Shown here in pieces: positions 34,824 to 42,953 of a stretch of 64,000 nucleotides of DNA. Origin of the DNA: Denitratimonas sp037478135 (GTDB lineage: Bacteria; Pseudomonadota; Gammaproteobacteria; Xanthomonadales; Xanthomonadaceae). The first letter of the stretch is position 1; every line of letters begins with the position of its first letter. The notes under the pieces are model-generated. The model had not been told where the DNA came from and searched no databases. It saw nothing but the letters and a program-made list of their open reading frames with translations. A program made the translations under genes and the position numbers. The stretch lies in NCBI RefSeq assembly GCF_037478135.1, contig NZ_JBBHDV010000009.1, positions 62,001-126,000 on the forward strand, in the 5' to 3' direction.

Positions 34824-36180
34824 AGTTGTCATCGCCAACCGAGGCGAAATCGCGCTGCGTATCCTGCGCGCCTGCCACACCCTTGGACTGAAGACCGTCG
34901 CAGTGCATTCCACCGTGGACCGCAACCTCAAGCACGTGGCGATGGCCGATGAATCGGTCTGCATCGGCCCGGCGCCTTCGTCGGAGAGCTACCTCAACAT
35001 CCCGGCGATCATCGCCGCGGCCGAGGTCACCGACGCGCAGGCGATCCATCCGGGCTACGGCTTCCTCGCCGAGAACGCAGATTTCGCCGAGCGCGTGGAA
35101 CAGTCCGGCTTCATCTTTGTCGGACCCAAGGCCGACACCATCCGCATGATGGGCGACAAGGTCGCCGCGATCCGCGCGATGCGCGATGCCGGCGTGCCCT
35201 GCGTGCCCGGCTCGGACGGCCCGCTCGGCGATGATCCGCTGCGCAACACCATGATCGCGCGCGAAATCGGTCTGCCGGTGATCATCAAGGCCGCCGGCGG
35301 CGGTGGCGGACGCGGCATGCGCGTGGTGCACGCCGAAGGCTCGCTGCACAGCGCCATCGCCACGACGAAATCCGAGGCCAAGGCGGCCTTCGGCAACGAT
35401 ATCGTCTACATGGAGAAATTCCTCGAGAATCCACGCCATATCGAAATCCAGGTACTGGCCGACGGCCAGGGCAACGCCATCCACCTGGGCGAGCGCGACT
35501 GCTCGATGCAGCGCCGTCACCAGAAGGTGGTCGAGGAAGCGCCGGCCCCCGGCATCACCCCGGAACTGCGCGAGGAGATCGGCAAGGTCTGCGTCGAAGC
35601 CTGCATCCGCATCGGCTACCGCGGCGCCGGCACCTTCGAATTCCTGTTCGAGGACGGCCGCTTCTACTTCATCGAAATGAACACCCGCATCCAGGTGGAA
35701 CACCCGGTCACCGAACGCATCACCGGCATCGATCTGGTGGCCGAACAGCTGCGCATCGCCGCCGGCCGGCCGCTGACGATCCGCCAGGAAGACATCGTGC
35801 CGCGCGGCCACGCGATCGAATGCCGCATCAACGCCGAAGACCCGGAAACCTTCATGCCCTGCCCCGGTCTGATCCGCCACTACCACCCACCCGGCGGGCC
35901 CGGCGTGCGCGTGGACAGCCATATCTACGAAGGCTACAAGGTGCCGTCCAACTACGACTCGATGATCGGCAAACTGATCGTGCACGGCGCCACCCGCGAA
36001 CAGGCGATCGCGCGCATGCGCGTGGCGCTGTCGGAAACCGTGGTGGACGGCATCAAGACCAACATCCCGCTGCAACAACGCATCATGGCCGACCCCGGCT
36101 TCCAGCAGGGCGGCATGAACATCCACTACCTGGAAAAGCGCCTGAAGGAACACCGTGATACGGGGATGGGGCTGGGCTGA
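34813..36180 (+). CDS. accC: Biotin carboxylase subunit of acetyl-CoA carboxylase
   Basis: A 455-residue ATP-grasp enzyme carboxylating the biotin on AccB. The N-terminal domain starts IDKVVIANRGEIALRILRA (split here). The glycine-rich ATP loop is KAAGGGGGRGMRVVH, the active site has HQKVVEEAPAP and EMNTRIQVEHPVTE, and the C-terminal domain has GHAIECRINAEDP. The ATG is preceded by a C-rich repeat arm (ATTCCC) with no Shine-Dalgarno sequence. Translation may depend on coupling with the four-helix-bundle gene, whose TAA is at 34821-34823. Confidence 0.97.
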   Translation: MIDKVVIANRGEIALRILRACHTLGLKTVAVHSTVDRNLKHVAMADESVCIGPAPSSESYLNIPAIIAAAEVTDAQAIHPGYGFLAENADFAERVEQSGFIFVGPKADTIRMMGDKVAAIRAMRDAGVPCVPGSDGPLGDDPLRNTMIAREIGLPVIIKAAGGGGGRGMRVVHAEGSLHSAIATTKSEAKAAFGNDIVYMEKFLENPRHIEIQVLADGQGNAIHLGERDCSMQRRHQKVVEEAPAPGITPELREEIGKVCVEACIRIGYRGAGTFEFLFEDGRFYFIEMNTRIQVEHPVTERITGIDLVAEQLRIAAGRPLTIRQEDIVPRGHAIECRINAEDPETFMPCPGLIRHYHPPGGPGVRVDSHIYEGYKVPSNYDSMIGKLIVHGATREQAIARMRVALSETVVDGIKTNIPLQQRIMADPGFQQGGMNIHYLEKRLKEHRDTGMGLG

Positions 36181-36203
36181 GGCCCGCCGCCTGAGGCTCG
36201 CCG

Positions 36204-36617
36204 TCACCCCCCATGCCGCGCCCAGAACTGGGCAGGCGTGACGATGGGGTGACGCTCGGCCAATGCCAGCAGATCCTTGTCGCCGGTGATGAGGTAACTG
36301 GCGCGGCCTGCCAGCAGGGTCAGCAGCACGGGTTGATCGTCCGGATCGCGCAGTTTTTCGTCCTGCGCACCCGCCGGCTCGACGACATCGGCCAGGAACA
36401 TGAAGCTGTCGGCCAGATCGCGGATTTCCGCCGCACTCAAGGACACGCGCGGCAACCGTGGCAGCACGCGCACCATTTCATCGAGGATGTAGCGCGACAG
36501 CACCACGTCCAGCCCGCCCTCGCGCCAGGCGGCGACGATGCGCCCCGGCACGCTGCCCGGATAAGCCAGGCCCGATACCAGTACGTTGGTATCGAGCACG
36601 ACCCGCAACCTGGCCAT
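36204..36617 (-). CDS. PIN-domain toxin of a toxin-antitoxin pair
   Basis: A 137-residue PIN-domain ribonuclease of the 'putative toxin, PIN family' type. The acidic residues are Asp9 in VVLDTNVLVSG, a mid-protein Glu in ILDEMVRVL, RDPDDQPVL and TGDKDLLAL near the end, forming the metal-dependent nuclease site. Such toxins usually cut tRNA or mRNA. Its ATG overlaps the antitoxin stop (TGATG), so it is coupled to the Phd-type gene upstream. It converges with accC across 23 bases. Confidence 0.88.
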   Translation of the reverse strand: MARLRVVLDTNVLVSGLAYPGSVPGRIVAAWREGGLDVVLSRYILDEMVRVLPRLPRVSLSAAEIRDLADSFMFLADVVEPAGAQDEKLRDPDDQPVLLTLLAGRASYLITGDKDLLALAERHPIVTPAQFWARHGG

Positions 36618-36889
36618 CAGCGCCTGCGGCGTTCGGCTGCCACCGCCGCCTCGATCTCGGCCAATCCATCTTCAACCGGAACCTGCGTATACGCCTGCGC
36701 TACCCTGCCGGCAAGCGCATCGAAGCGTTCCCGCATGCGCCGGATACGGGCGAACAACTCGGCATCCACCAAGGCCGCAACCGGCTTACCATCCTTGTTG
36801 ATGACAATGCTGTCGTTGCGGTACTGCACCTGATTGAGCATCTCGCCCAGGTTCTGACGGAAGTTGACGGCACTGATTTCGGTGATCAT
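36617..36889 (-). CDS. Phd/YefM-family antitoxin
   Basis: A 90-residue antitoxin. The N-terminal DNA-binding part is MITEISAVNFRQNLGEMLNQ, followed by NDSIVINKDGKPVAALVDAE, the classic Phd/YefM core, and a charged C-terminal helix that would wrap the toxin (ending in Ala-Glu-Arg-Arg-Arg-Arg). ATG 36889 was chosen because upstream in-frame codons extend into the promoter palindrome. It sits first in a two-gene operon and would autorepress with the toxin. Confidence 0.88.
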   Translation of the reverse strand: MITEISAVNFRQNLGEMLNQVQYRNDSIVINKDGKPVAALVDAELFARIRRMRERFDALAGRVAQAYTQVPVEDGLAEIEAAVAAERRRR

Positions 36890-36902
36890 GGCTGTCTCCA
36901 AA

Positions 36903-36920
36903 CCAATATGATTGATATGG
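36903..36920. promoter_or_regulatory. Candidate toxin-antitoxin operator
   Basis: An AT-rich imperfect palindrome, CCAATATGATTGATATGG, lies 14 bases upstream of the antitoxin start, where Phd/YefM-type antitoxins bind. It is the lowest-GC stretch in this region and also sits in the shared gap with prmA. Confidence 0.45.
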
Positions 36921-37010
36921 TCATTATGGTCCGGACATGACATGCTGTCCATCACCCCATGCACCCGCACTTGAACCGCCCTCGAAACAACCCCGGGGAA
37001 GACAATCAAC

Positions 37011-37922
37011 ATGCCCTATCTCGAACTCACCCTGCCCTGCACCGAAGCGCAGGAATCACGCTACCAGACCGCGCTGGACGATGTTGGCGCGCTCGCGGTC
37101 ACGCTGATGGATGCACACGCCGAGGCGCCGGACGAACAGGCGATCTTCGAGCCGGGCGTGGGTGAAACCCCGCTGTGGCGCGAGCTGACGCTGACCGCGC
37201 TGTTCCCCGGCGACGCGGTGCCGGAACTGATCCTGCTGGCGCTGGAAGCCTTCGACCCCGGACTGGAGCTGGGCGGCGCGCAATTCCGCAGCGTCGAGGA
37301 CCAGGACTGGGAACGCGCGTGGATGGACCAGTTCCAGCCGATGCAGTTCGGCCGCCGCACTTTCATCGTGCCGTGGAACCAGGAGCTGCCGGCTGCGGCC
37401 CAGATCGCCGATGCCGCCGTGGTGCGGCTCGACCCCGGTCTGGCCTTCGGCACCGGCACCCACCCGACCACGGCGCTGTGTCTGGAATGGCTTGATGGTC
37501 TGGATCTTGCCGGTCAGCGTGTACTGGATTTCGGTTGCGGCTCCGGCATTCTCGCCATCGCCGCGCTGAAACTCGGCGCCAGCTCCGCGGTGGGCGTGGA
37601 CAACGACCCGCAGGCGCTGACCGCCAGTGCCGACAACGCACAGCGCAATGACGTCGCCGCGCAGCTGAGCGTGTATCTGCCGCAAGACGAACCGGCGCAG
37701 AAGACCTATCCGGTGGTGGTGGCCAACATTCTGGCCAGTGCGCTGGATGCACTGGCGCCGTTGCTGGCCAGCCGGGTGCAGGCCGGCGGGCGGATCGCCC
37801 TGTCGGGCATCCTGCAAGGACAGGAAACCGAACTGCTGGATCGTTACGCAACCTGGTTCGAACCGCTGCACGTCAGCACGCTGGAGGACTGGGTCCGGAT
37901 CGACGGCGTGCGCCGCAGCTGA
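37011..37922 (+). CDS. prmA: Ribosomal protein L11 methyltransferase
   Basis: A 303-residue SAM-dependent methyltransferase that trimethylates ribosomal protein L11. The N-terminal substrate-recognition domain (about 1-95) ends at QDWERAWMDQFQPMQFGRR. The catalytic domain has LDPGLAFGTGTHPTTALCLE (a PrmA signature), VLDFGCGSGILAIAALKLGA (SAM loop) and VVANILASALDAL (the NPPY-like NIL motif). A 14-base perfect palindrome GCCGCAGCTGCGGC follows the stop. In relatives prmA is followed, as here, by the DUF3426 gene and fis. Confidence 0.96.
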   Translation: MPYLELTLPCTEAQESRYQTALDDVGALAVTLMDAHAEAPDEQAIFEPGVGETPLWRELTLTALFPGDAVPELILLALEAFDPGLELGGAQFRSVEDQDWERAWMDQFQPMQFGRRTFIVPWNQELPAAAQIADAAVVRLDPGLAFGTGTHPTTALCLEWLDGLDLAGQRVLDFGCGSGILAIAALKLGASSAVGVDNDPQALTASADNAQRNDVAAQLSVYLPQDEPAQKTYPVVVANILASALDALAPLLASRVQAGGRIALSGILQGQETELLDRYATWFEPLHVSTLEDWVRIDGVRRS

Positions 37923-37976
37923 AGCATCCACGCCGCAGCTGCGGCATCATGGGCAGATTCCTCCCCGCCTGACCGC

Positions 37977-39620
37977 ATGTACACGCTCTGTTCCCACTGC
38001 GACACGCCCTACGAAGTCTCGCCCGAAGCGCTCGCACGCGGGCGCGGGCAACTGCATTGCGCCGCCTGCGGACACAGCTTCGATGCACTGGAACGGCTGT
38101 CGCGCACGCTGCCGCCCGGCGCGGAACAGGCACGCGTCGCGATCCCGGCCCACACCGGCCCGCACTCCGGCAGCAGCACCCAGGAGGAGGATCTGGCGCA
38201 GGGTTCGCTGCCGCTGGAACCTGCCGAAGCGCCTCCCGCACATCCCGCCGCCGACAATCCGGAGCCTGCGCTTTCGGCGCCTGCGGCAGACTTCACTCGG
38301 AGCATTGAAGCCGCTGGCACCATCGTGCGTTCGCCGGAACCGGCTCTTCTTCCCGAAGCTGAAGCCGAAGCTGAAGTTGAAGCCGAAACTGAAGCCACTC
38401 CCGACCCCGGAACGGAAGACGCACAAACCGCACCTACGGCCACGATGCCTGCGGCAACACCCGCACCCGCCACCGCGCAGCCGCAAACAGCCGCGCCGTC
38501 ATCGGATGCACCGGCGGCCACCATCCCGCCGGTTTTCCAATGGCTGCAACAGGCCGCCGCAACGGCGCCAACACCGAAACCAACACCACCCACGCCAGCG
38601 GTCGAGATCCGCACCGATGCGCTGGTCGAAGTACTGACCGCGCACGCCGATTTCATCGAGCCGCCGGCGGATGATGCCGATGCCGATGCCGATGCCGGTG
38701 TCGATGCCGGTCCCGATGCCCATCGACACGATCCGGCCGATGCATCGGACATCGTTGCCAGCCAACACCCGCCCGAGCCCGACACGGTCGCGGACATCGA
38801 TCCCCACGCCTTCGACATCCCGTCCGAAGGCTTCGAACCCACCCACGGCATCGCCACCCACGCCCCCGTCACCGAAGACCGCGATGACGACGCCACCGTC
38901 GCGCTCGAAGACCCGGCACAACATCCGGCCTCACCATCCACATCCGAAACACAGGACGAAACGGCCCTCGGCACCGCCATCGGGCCGCAAGATCCGGCAG
39001 CGGCCTCCGACATCGCCGGACCGGAACCAGCCCCACTGTTCCTTGCCGCCGCGTCGACGGAAACCGATCACACCGATCCCTTTCACCCGGTGCTCGACGC
39101 ACCCACGCCCAGCTTCATCCCGGCCAACACCCCGACCTTGCCGTCTGAACCGGCGCAGCGCCGCTGGCCGGCCCGGCTGGCGGTGGCCGCGCTGTTGTTG
39201 TCACTCGGCCTGCTGTCGCTCATCGCCGAACGCGACACGCTGGCGGCCGATGCGCGCTGGCGGCCGTGGCTGGAACGCAGCTGCGAAGCCCTGCCCTGCA
39301 CGCTGCCGCCGTGGCGTGAACCGGCCGCGATGCAGCTGATGACGCGCGACGTGCGCCCGCATCCCTCGGTCCCCGGCGCGCTGCTGATCAGCGCCAGCTT
39401 CCGCAACCAGGCGCAATGGGCGCAGCCCTGGCCGCAGCTGGACCTGACCCTGTCCGACCTCAACGGCCAACCGATCGCGCAACGCCAGTTCCAGCCCGAC
39501 CAGTATCTGGGCATCGGCGCGCGCGAATCGCTGATCCAGCCCGACCAGACCGCCAGCGTGACGCTGGAGGTGCGCGATCCGGGCAAACAGGCGGTCGCGT
39601 TCGAATTCGACTTCCGCTGA
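37977..39620 (+). CDS. DUF3426 zinc-ribbon membrane protein with low-complexity linker
   Basis: A 547-residue protein. An N-terminal MJ0042-type zinc ribbon has Cys5-x2-Cys8 and Cys28-x2-Cys31. A long acidic Ala/Glu/Asp/Pro-rich linker (about 45-400) follows. One transmembrane helix (RLAVAALLLSLGLLSLIA) then leads to the DUF3426 domain with ALPCTLPPWREP and a C-terminal beta-rich region. It predicts a cytoplasmic zinc ribbon tethered to a periplasmic domain. Function is unknown; the position between prmA and fis is conserved in xanthomonads. The linker is unusually long and contains simple repeats. Confidence 0.85.
   Translation: MYTLCSHCDTPYEVSPEALARGRGQLHCAACGHSFDALERLSRTLPPGAEQARVAIPAHTGPHSGSSTQEEDLAQGSLPLEPAEAPPAHPAADNPEPALSAPAADFTRSIEAAGTIVRSPEPALLPEAEAEAEVEAETEATPDPGTEDAQTAPTATMPAATPAPATAQPQTAAPSSDAPAATIPPVFQWLQQAAATAPTPKPTPPTPAVEIRTDALVEVLTAHADFIEPPADDADADADAGVDAGPDAHRHDPADASDIVASQHPPEPDTVADIDPHAFDIPSEGFEPTHGIATHAPVTEDRDDDATVALEDPAQHPASPSTSETQDETALGTAIGPQDPAAASDIAGPEPAPLFLAAASTETDHTDPFHPVLDAPTPSFIPANTPTLPSEPAQRRWPARLAVAALLLSLGLLSLIAERDTLAADARWRPWLERSCEALPCTLPPWREPAAMQLMTRDVRPHPSVPGALLISASFRNQAQWAQPWPQLDLTLSDLNGQPIAQRQFQPDQYLGIGARESLIQPDQTASVTLEVRDPGKQAVAFEFDFR
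38673..38696 (+). repeat. GATGCC hexamer tandem repeat inside the DUF3426 gene
   Basis: Four perfect GATGCC units in tandem, followed by degenerate copies to about 38722, encode an alternating Asp-Ala run. A similar run of Glu-Ala codons lies at about 38356-38397. Copy-number change here would lengthen the linker without a frameshift. Confidence 0.75.
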
Positions 39621-39774
39621 CTCATTCCGATCCAACCCGAGCCGATCCGAAGCCGCCGCACGGCACCCGCCAGCAGCGGCCAGCGCCGCGTCAGTTCCCG
39701 TCACGCCTGCGGAACGCCAGCCCGGATACTTCATGAGGGGCGTGGATGATCGCGAGGGATTTTGCGCCGCGTCA

Positions 39775-39858
39775 GCAGAAAAGTGCACGGGACACTTCAT
39801 CCAAAGCGGGAACATGGATCAAATGGCAATCTGGTGCGGTTGCGAGGCACTTTTCTGC
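39775..39858. promoter_or_regulatory. Perfect 12-bp inverted repeat upstream of fis
   Basis: The gap 39621-39947 holds no gene. In it GCAGAAAAGTGC (39775-39786) is repeated exactly inverted as GCACTTTTCTGC (39847-39858), 60 bases apart. A related GGGACACTTC follows the left copy. The right copy lies just upstream of a TAGAAT box (39879-39884) that may be the fis -10. The arms could be paired operator sites or a long-range stem. Confidence 0.5.
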
Positions 39859-39947
39859 GATCTCATGAAATATCCGGGCTAGAATGATCGACCCCCGGCA
39901 CGCGCCATCCGCGCCTGCCGTCGCGACACCCGGAGCCATTCTCAGAC

Positions 39948-40229
39948 GTGAACGTACCTGCATTCTCCCTGCCCGCCGCTGACACCAGCCCGGCGGCGCC
40001 CGCCGTATTGCGGGATGTCGTCGCCTATTCGGTGCGGCGCTACCTGCACGACCTGCACGACCACCAGGCCGACGATCTCTACGAAGTGGTGCTGCGCGAA
40101 ATCGAAGCCCCGCTGTTCCGCGAAGTACTGCGCCACTACGACGGCAACCAGAGCCGCGCCGCCGCGACGCTGGGCCTGAACCGGGCCACGCTGCGCAAGA
40201 AGCTGCGCGCCCACGGCATCGTCTCCTGA
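39948..40229 (+). CDS. fis: Fis-family nucleoid-associated regulator
   Basis: A 93-residue DNA-binding and DNA-bending protein. A variable N-terminus is followed by the dimerisation helices (SVRRYLHDLHDHQADDLYEV, VVLREIEAPLFREVLRHYDG) and the C-terminal helix-turn-helix NQSRAAATLGLNRATLRKKL, nearly identical to the Fis consensus. The GTG start at 39948 is the only one giving family length. In enterobacteria fis follows dusB; here it follows the DUF3426 gene and precedes purH by 54 bases. Confidence 0.92.
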   Translation: MNVPAFSLPAADTSPAAPAVLRDVVAYSVRRYLHDLHDHQADDLYEVVLREIEAPLFREVLRHYDGNQSRAAATLGLNRATLRKKLRAHGIVS

Positions 40230-40283
40230 CCTGACCCTCTTCCGGCGGCTGCACCCAGGGCCGCCCCTTGCATCGAGCCTCCG

Positions 40284-41897
40284 ATGACCGCCTCCCCTTC
40301 CCCTTCCCCGGCCGGCGACCGCATTGCGGTACGTCGCGCGTTGCTGTCGGTTTCGGACAAGACCGGCCTGATCGAACTGGCACGCGCGCTGGCCGCACGC
40401 GGCGTCGAACTGCTGTCCACTGGCGGCAGCGCGAAAGCCATCCGCGAAGCCGGTCTGGCGGTGCGCGATGTCTCGGAACTGACCGGCTTCCCGGAAATCA
40501 TGGATGGCCGGGTCAAGACCCTGCATCCTAAAGTCCACGGCGGCCTGCTCGGCCGGCGCGGCACCGATGACGCGATCATGGCCGAACACGGCATCGTCGC
40601 CATCGACCTGCTGGTGCTGAACCTGTATCCGTTCGAAAAGGTCTCGGCCGACCCGAACGCGCGCTTCGCCGACATCATCGAGAACATCGATATCGGCGGC
40701 CCGGCGATGCTGCGTGCCGCCGCCAAGAACTTCGCGCACGTCGCGGTCGCGACCGATCCGTCCCAGTACGGCGCGCTGCTGGAAGAACTGGATGCGCAGC
40801 AGGGCACGCTCTCGCTGCAGACCCGTTTCGCGCTGGCAGTGAACGCGTTCAACCGCGTCGCGCAGTACGACGCGCGCATCAGCGATGTGCTGTCCGCGAT
40901 CGCCGTGCCATCGGACGCGGGCGCACAACAGCGCGCGCTGTTCCCGCAACAGGCCAATGGCAACTTCGTCAAAGTGATGGATCTGCGCTACGGCGAGAAC
41001 CCGCACCAGCAGGCCGCGTTCTACCGCGACCTGCATCCGGCGCCCGGCTCGCTGGCCAGCTTCGAGCAGTTGCAGGGCAAGGAGCTGTCCTACAACAACA
41101 TCGCCGACGCCGATGCGGCATGGGAATGCGTGCGCCAGTTCGACGCGCCGGCCTGTGTCATCGTCAAGCACGCCAATCCCTGCGGCGTGGCGGTCGGCGC
41201 CAGCCCGCGCGACACCTACGAAAAGGCCTACGCCACCGACCCAACCAGCGCCTTCGGCGGCATCCTGGCCTTCAACCGGCCGCTGGACGGCGCCACGGTG
41301 CAGGCCATTCTGGAGCGCCAGTTCGTCGAAGTACTGATCGCACCTGATTACGAGGCCGCCGCGCTGGAACACGCCACCAGGAAGGCCAATGTGCGCGTGC
41401 TGCGCATCCCGATGGCGCCGCCCGCGCCGGGCTTCATCGACGTCAAGCGCGTGGGTTCGGGCCTGCTGATGCAGAGCGCCGATGACCGCGTCGTCAGCCG
41501 CGACGAGCTCAAGGTCGTGACCAAGAAGACCCCCACCCAGGCCCAGTTCGACGACCTGCTGTTCGCGTGGAATGTGGCGAAGTTCGTCAAGTCCAACGCC
41601 ATCGTCTACGCCCGCGACGGGCAGACCATCGGCGTCGGTGCCGGCCAGATGAGCCGGGTGTATTCGGCCCGCATCGCCGGCATCAAGGCCACTGATGCCG
41701 GTCTGATGGTGCCCGGTTCGGTGATGGCGTCCGATGCGTTTTTCCCGTTCCGCGATGGTCTGGATTCGGCCGCCGAAGCCGGCATCGCCGCCGTGATCCA
41801 GCCCGGCGGTTCGATGCGTGATGCCGAAGTGATCGCCGCCGCCGACGAGCACGGCATCGCAATGGTGTTCACCGGCGTGCGCCACTTCCGCCACTGA
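40284..41897 (+). CDS. purH: Bifunctional AICAR formyltransferase/IMP cyclohydrolase
   Basis: A 537-residue enzyme catalysing the last two steps of de novo IMP synthesis. The N-terminal IMP cyclohydrolase (about 12-160) has LLSVSDKTGLIELARAL, STGGSAKAI, GFPEIMDGRVKTLHPKVHGG and LNLYPFE. The C-terminal AICAR transformylase (about 215-537) has LRYGENPHQQAAFY, VIVKHANPCGVAVG with the catalytic Lys-His, TSAFGGILAFNR, SNAIVYA, GAGQMSRVYSA and SDAFFPFRDG. Cotranscription with fis is plausible. It is separated from purD in this genome by the regulator/collagenase pair. Confidence 0.97.
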   Translation: MTASPSPSPAGDRIAVRRALLSVSDKTGLIELARALAARGVELLSTGGSAKAIREAGLAVRDVSELTGFPEIMDGRVKTLHPKVHGGLLGRRGTDDAIMAEHGIVAIDLLVLNLYPFEKVSADPNARFADIIENIDIGGPAMLRAAAKNFAHVAVATDPSQYGALLEELDAQQGTLSLQTRFALAVNAFNRVAQYDARISDVLSAIAVPSDAGAQQRALFPQQANGNFVKVMDLRYGENPHQQAAFYRDLHPAPGSLASFEQLQGKELSYNNIADADAAWECVRQFDAPACVIVKHANPCGVAVGASPRDTYEKAYATDPTSAFGGILAFNRPLDGATVQAILERQFVEVLIAPDYEAAALEHATRKANVRVLRIPMAPPAPGFIDVKRVGSGLLMQSADDRVVSRDELKVVTKKTPTQAQFDDLLFAWNVAKFVKSNAIVYARDGQTIGVGAGQMSRVYSARIAGIKATDAGLMVPGSVMASDAFFPFRDGLDSAAEAGIAAVIQPGGSMRDAEVIAAADEHGIAMVFTGVRHFRH

Positions 41898-41909
41898 TCG
41901 CCAGCCGCA

Positions 41910-41937
41910 GCAGCGCTGTCCGCAGCGCTGCGGGTTT
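41910..41937 (+). terminator. Probable purH terminator
   Basis: A 9-bp stem GCAGCGCTG/CAGCGCTGC with a four-base TCCG loop, followed by GGGTTT, lies between purH and the convergent AraC-type gene. The short T-run makes it moderate. Confidence 0.4.
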
Positions 41938-42695
41938 CAGCTGCCAGCCTGCACCAGCTGGCGGTACTGGCGCGGCGTAAAACCGGTCACCTGGCGGAAC
42001 TGGCGCGAGAACGCGCTCTGGTCCGAAAAGCCCGACTGCTGCGCGATATCGGCGATCGGCAACGTCGTGCCACGCAGCAGCCGCGTGGCCTGATCGATAC
42101 GCGCCTTGATCACGTACTGACCGGCCGAAAGCTGGAAGATCTTCTTCACCCGCCGGTCGAACTGCGCCTGCGACAACCCGGCGCGGCGTGCCAGCGCTTC
42201 CATGCGCAATGGCTGGTCGATGTGTTCGAGCAGATAGTCGATGGTGTCGGCAAAGGCGCTGTCGATGAAACCGCCTCGGCTGGGCTCGGTCAGATCCTTG
42301 GAGATGCAGGCCAGCCCGATGATCTGGCCGCTGCCATCGCGCAACGGCTCCTTGGTTGAAAGACACCAGCCGGCACTGCCGTCGCGGTACACGGTCAGGT
42401 CCAGCGCATCGATGATCGGCTTGCCGGTGCGGAACAGTCGCTCGTCCTGGCGCGCATAGCGCTCGGCCATCGGCGCCGGGAACAGCTCGAACGCGGTCTT
42501 GCCGATCGCATCCTGGCGATGCTTCAGATCACAGCGCATCGCCGCCGTCTCACTGATCGAAACGTAGCGCCCCTGGCGGTCCTTGATCGAGAACACGATG
42601 TCCGGCAAACGGTCGAACAACCGCTCCACCCACAACGGCGACGCCACGCTCGTCATGAAGCGCTCGCGCCACTGCAGCACCTCGTCTGTTGCCAT
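41937..42695 (-). CDS. PAS-domain AraC-family transcription regulator
   Basis: A 252-residue regulator. The N-terminal PAS fold (about 15-130) is seen from RLFDRLPDIVFSIKDRQGRYV through PIIDALDLTVYRDGSAGW and GLACISKDLTEP. The C-terminal AraC double helix-turn-helix (about 155-250) has MEALARRAGLSQAQFDRRVK and IAQQSGFSDQSAFSRQFRQV. A PAS rather than a cupin sensor points to small-molecule or redox sensing. ATG 42695 is preferred because GGGGA lies 8 bases upstream; an ATG two codons earlier (42701) is possible. It diverges from the collagenase-like gene and is its best candidate regulator. Confidence 0.9.
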   Translation of the reverse strand: MATDEVLQWRERFMTSVASPLWVERLFDRLPDIVFSIKDRQGRYVSISETAAMRCDLKHRQDAIGKTAFELFPAPMAERYARQDERLFRTGKPIIDALDLTVYRDGSAGWCLSTKEPLRDGSGQIIGLACISKDLTEPSRGGFIDSAFADTIDYLLEHIDQPLRMEALARRAGLSQAQFDRRVKKIFQLSAGQYVIKARIDQATRLLRGTTLPIADIAQQSGFSDQSAFSRQFRQVTGFTPRQYRQLVQAGS

Positions 42696-42953
42696 GTCCA
42701 TCGTCCCCGTGTGATGCCCGATGCCCCCCGGCAGCGGACGTGCTCCCGTGTCGCGGAGCCCTGCAAGACAGGCGCCCACGCGCGTATTGCGAGTCTAGCC
42801 GCCGCACCCTCCGGATGCTGTGCAGATCAAACCGTGGCTGCACCGAAATAGCGCAATACGCAGCACACCAGCATTGCGAGCATGGTCCTGTCGGTTTTTC
42901 CGGTTCATCCACCGGTCAGGCAAGGCATCCCAGGGCGAACTCAGGAAGCGATC

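Noticed and set aside
39942..41894. 650-codon frame opposite purH
   Set aside because: It is the antisense of purH and has no domain; purH is complete on the other strand.
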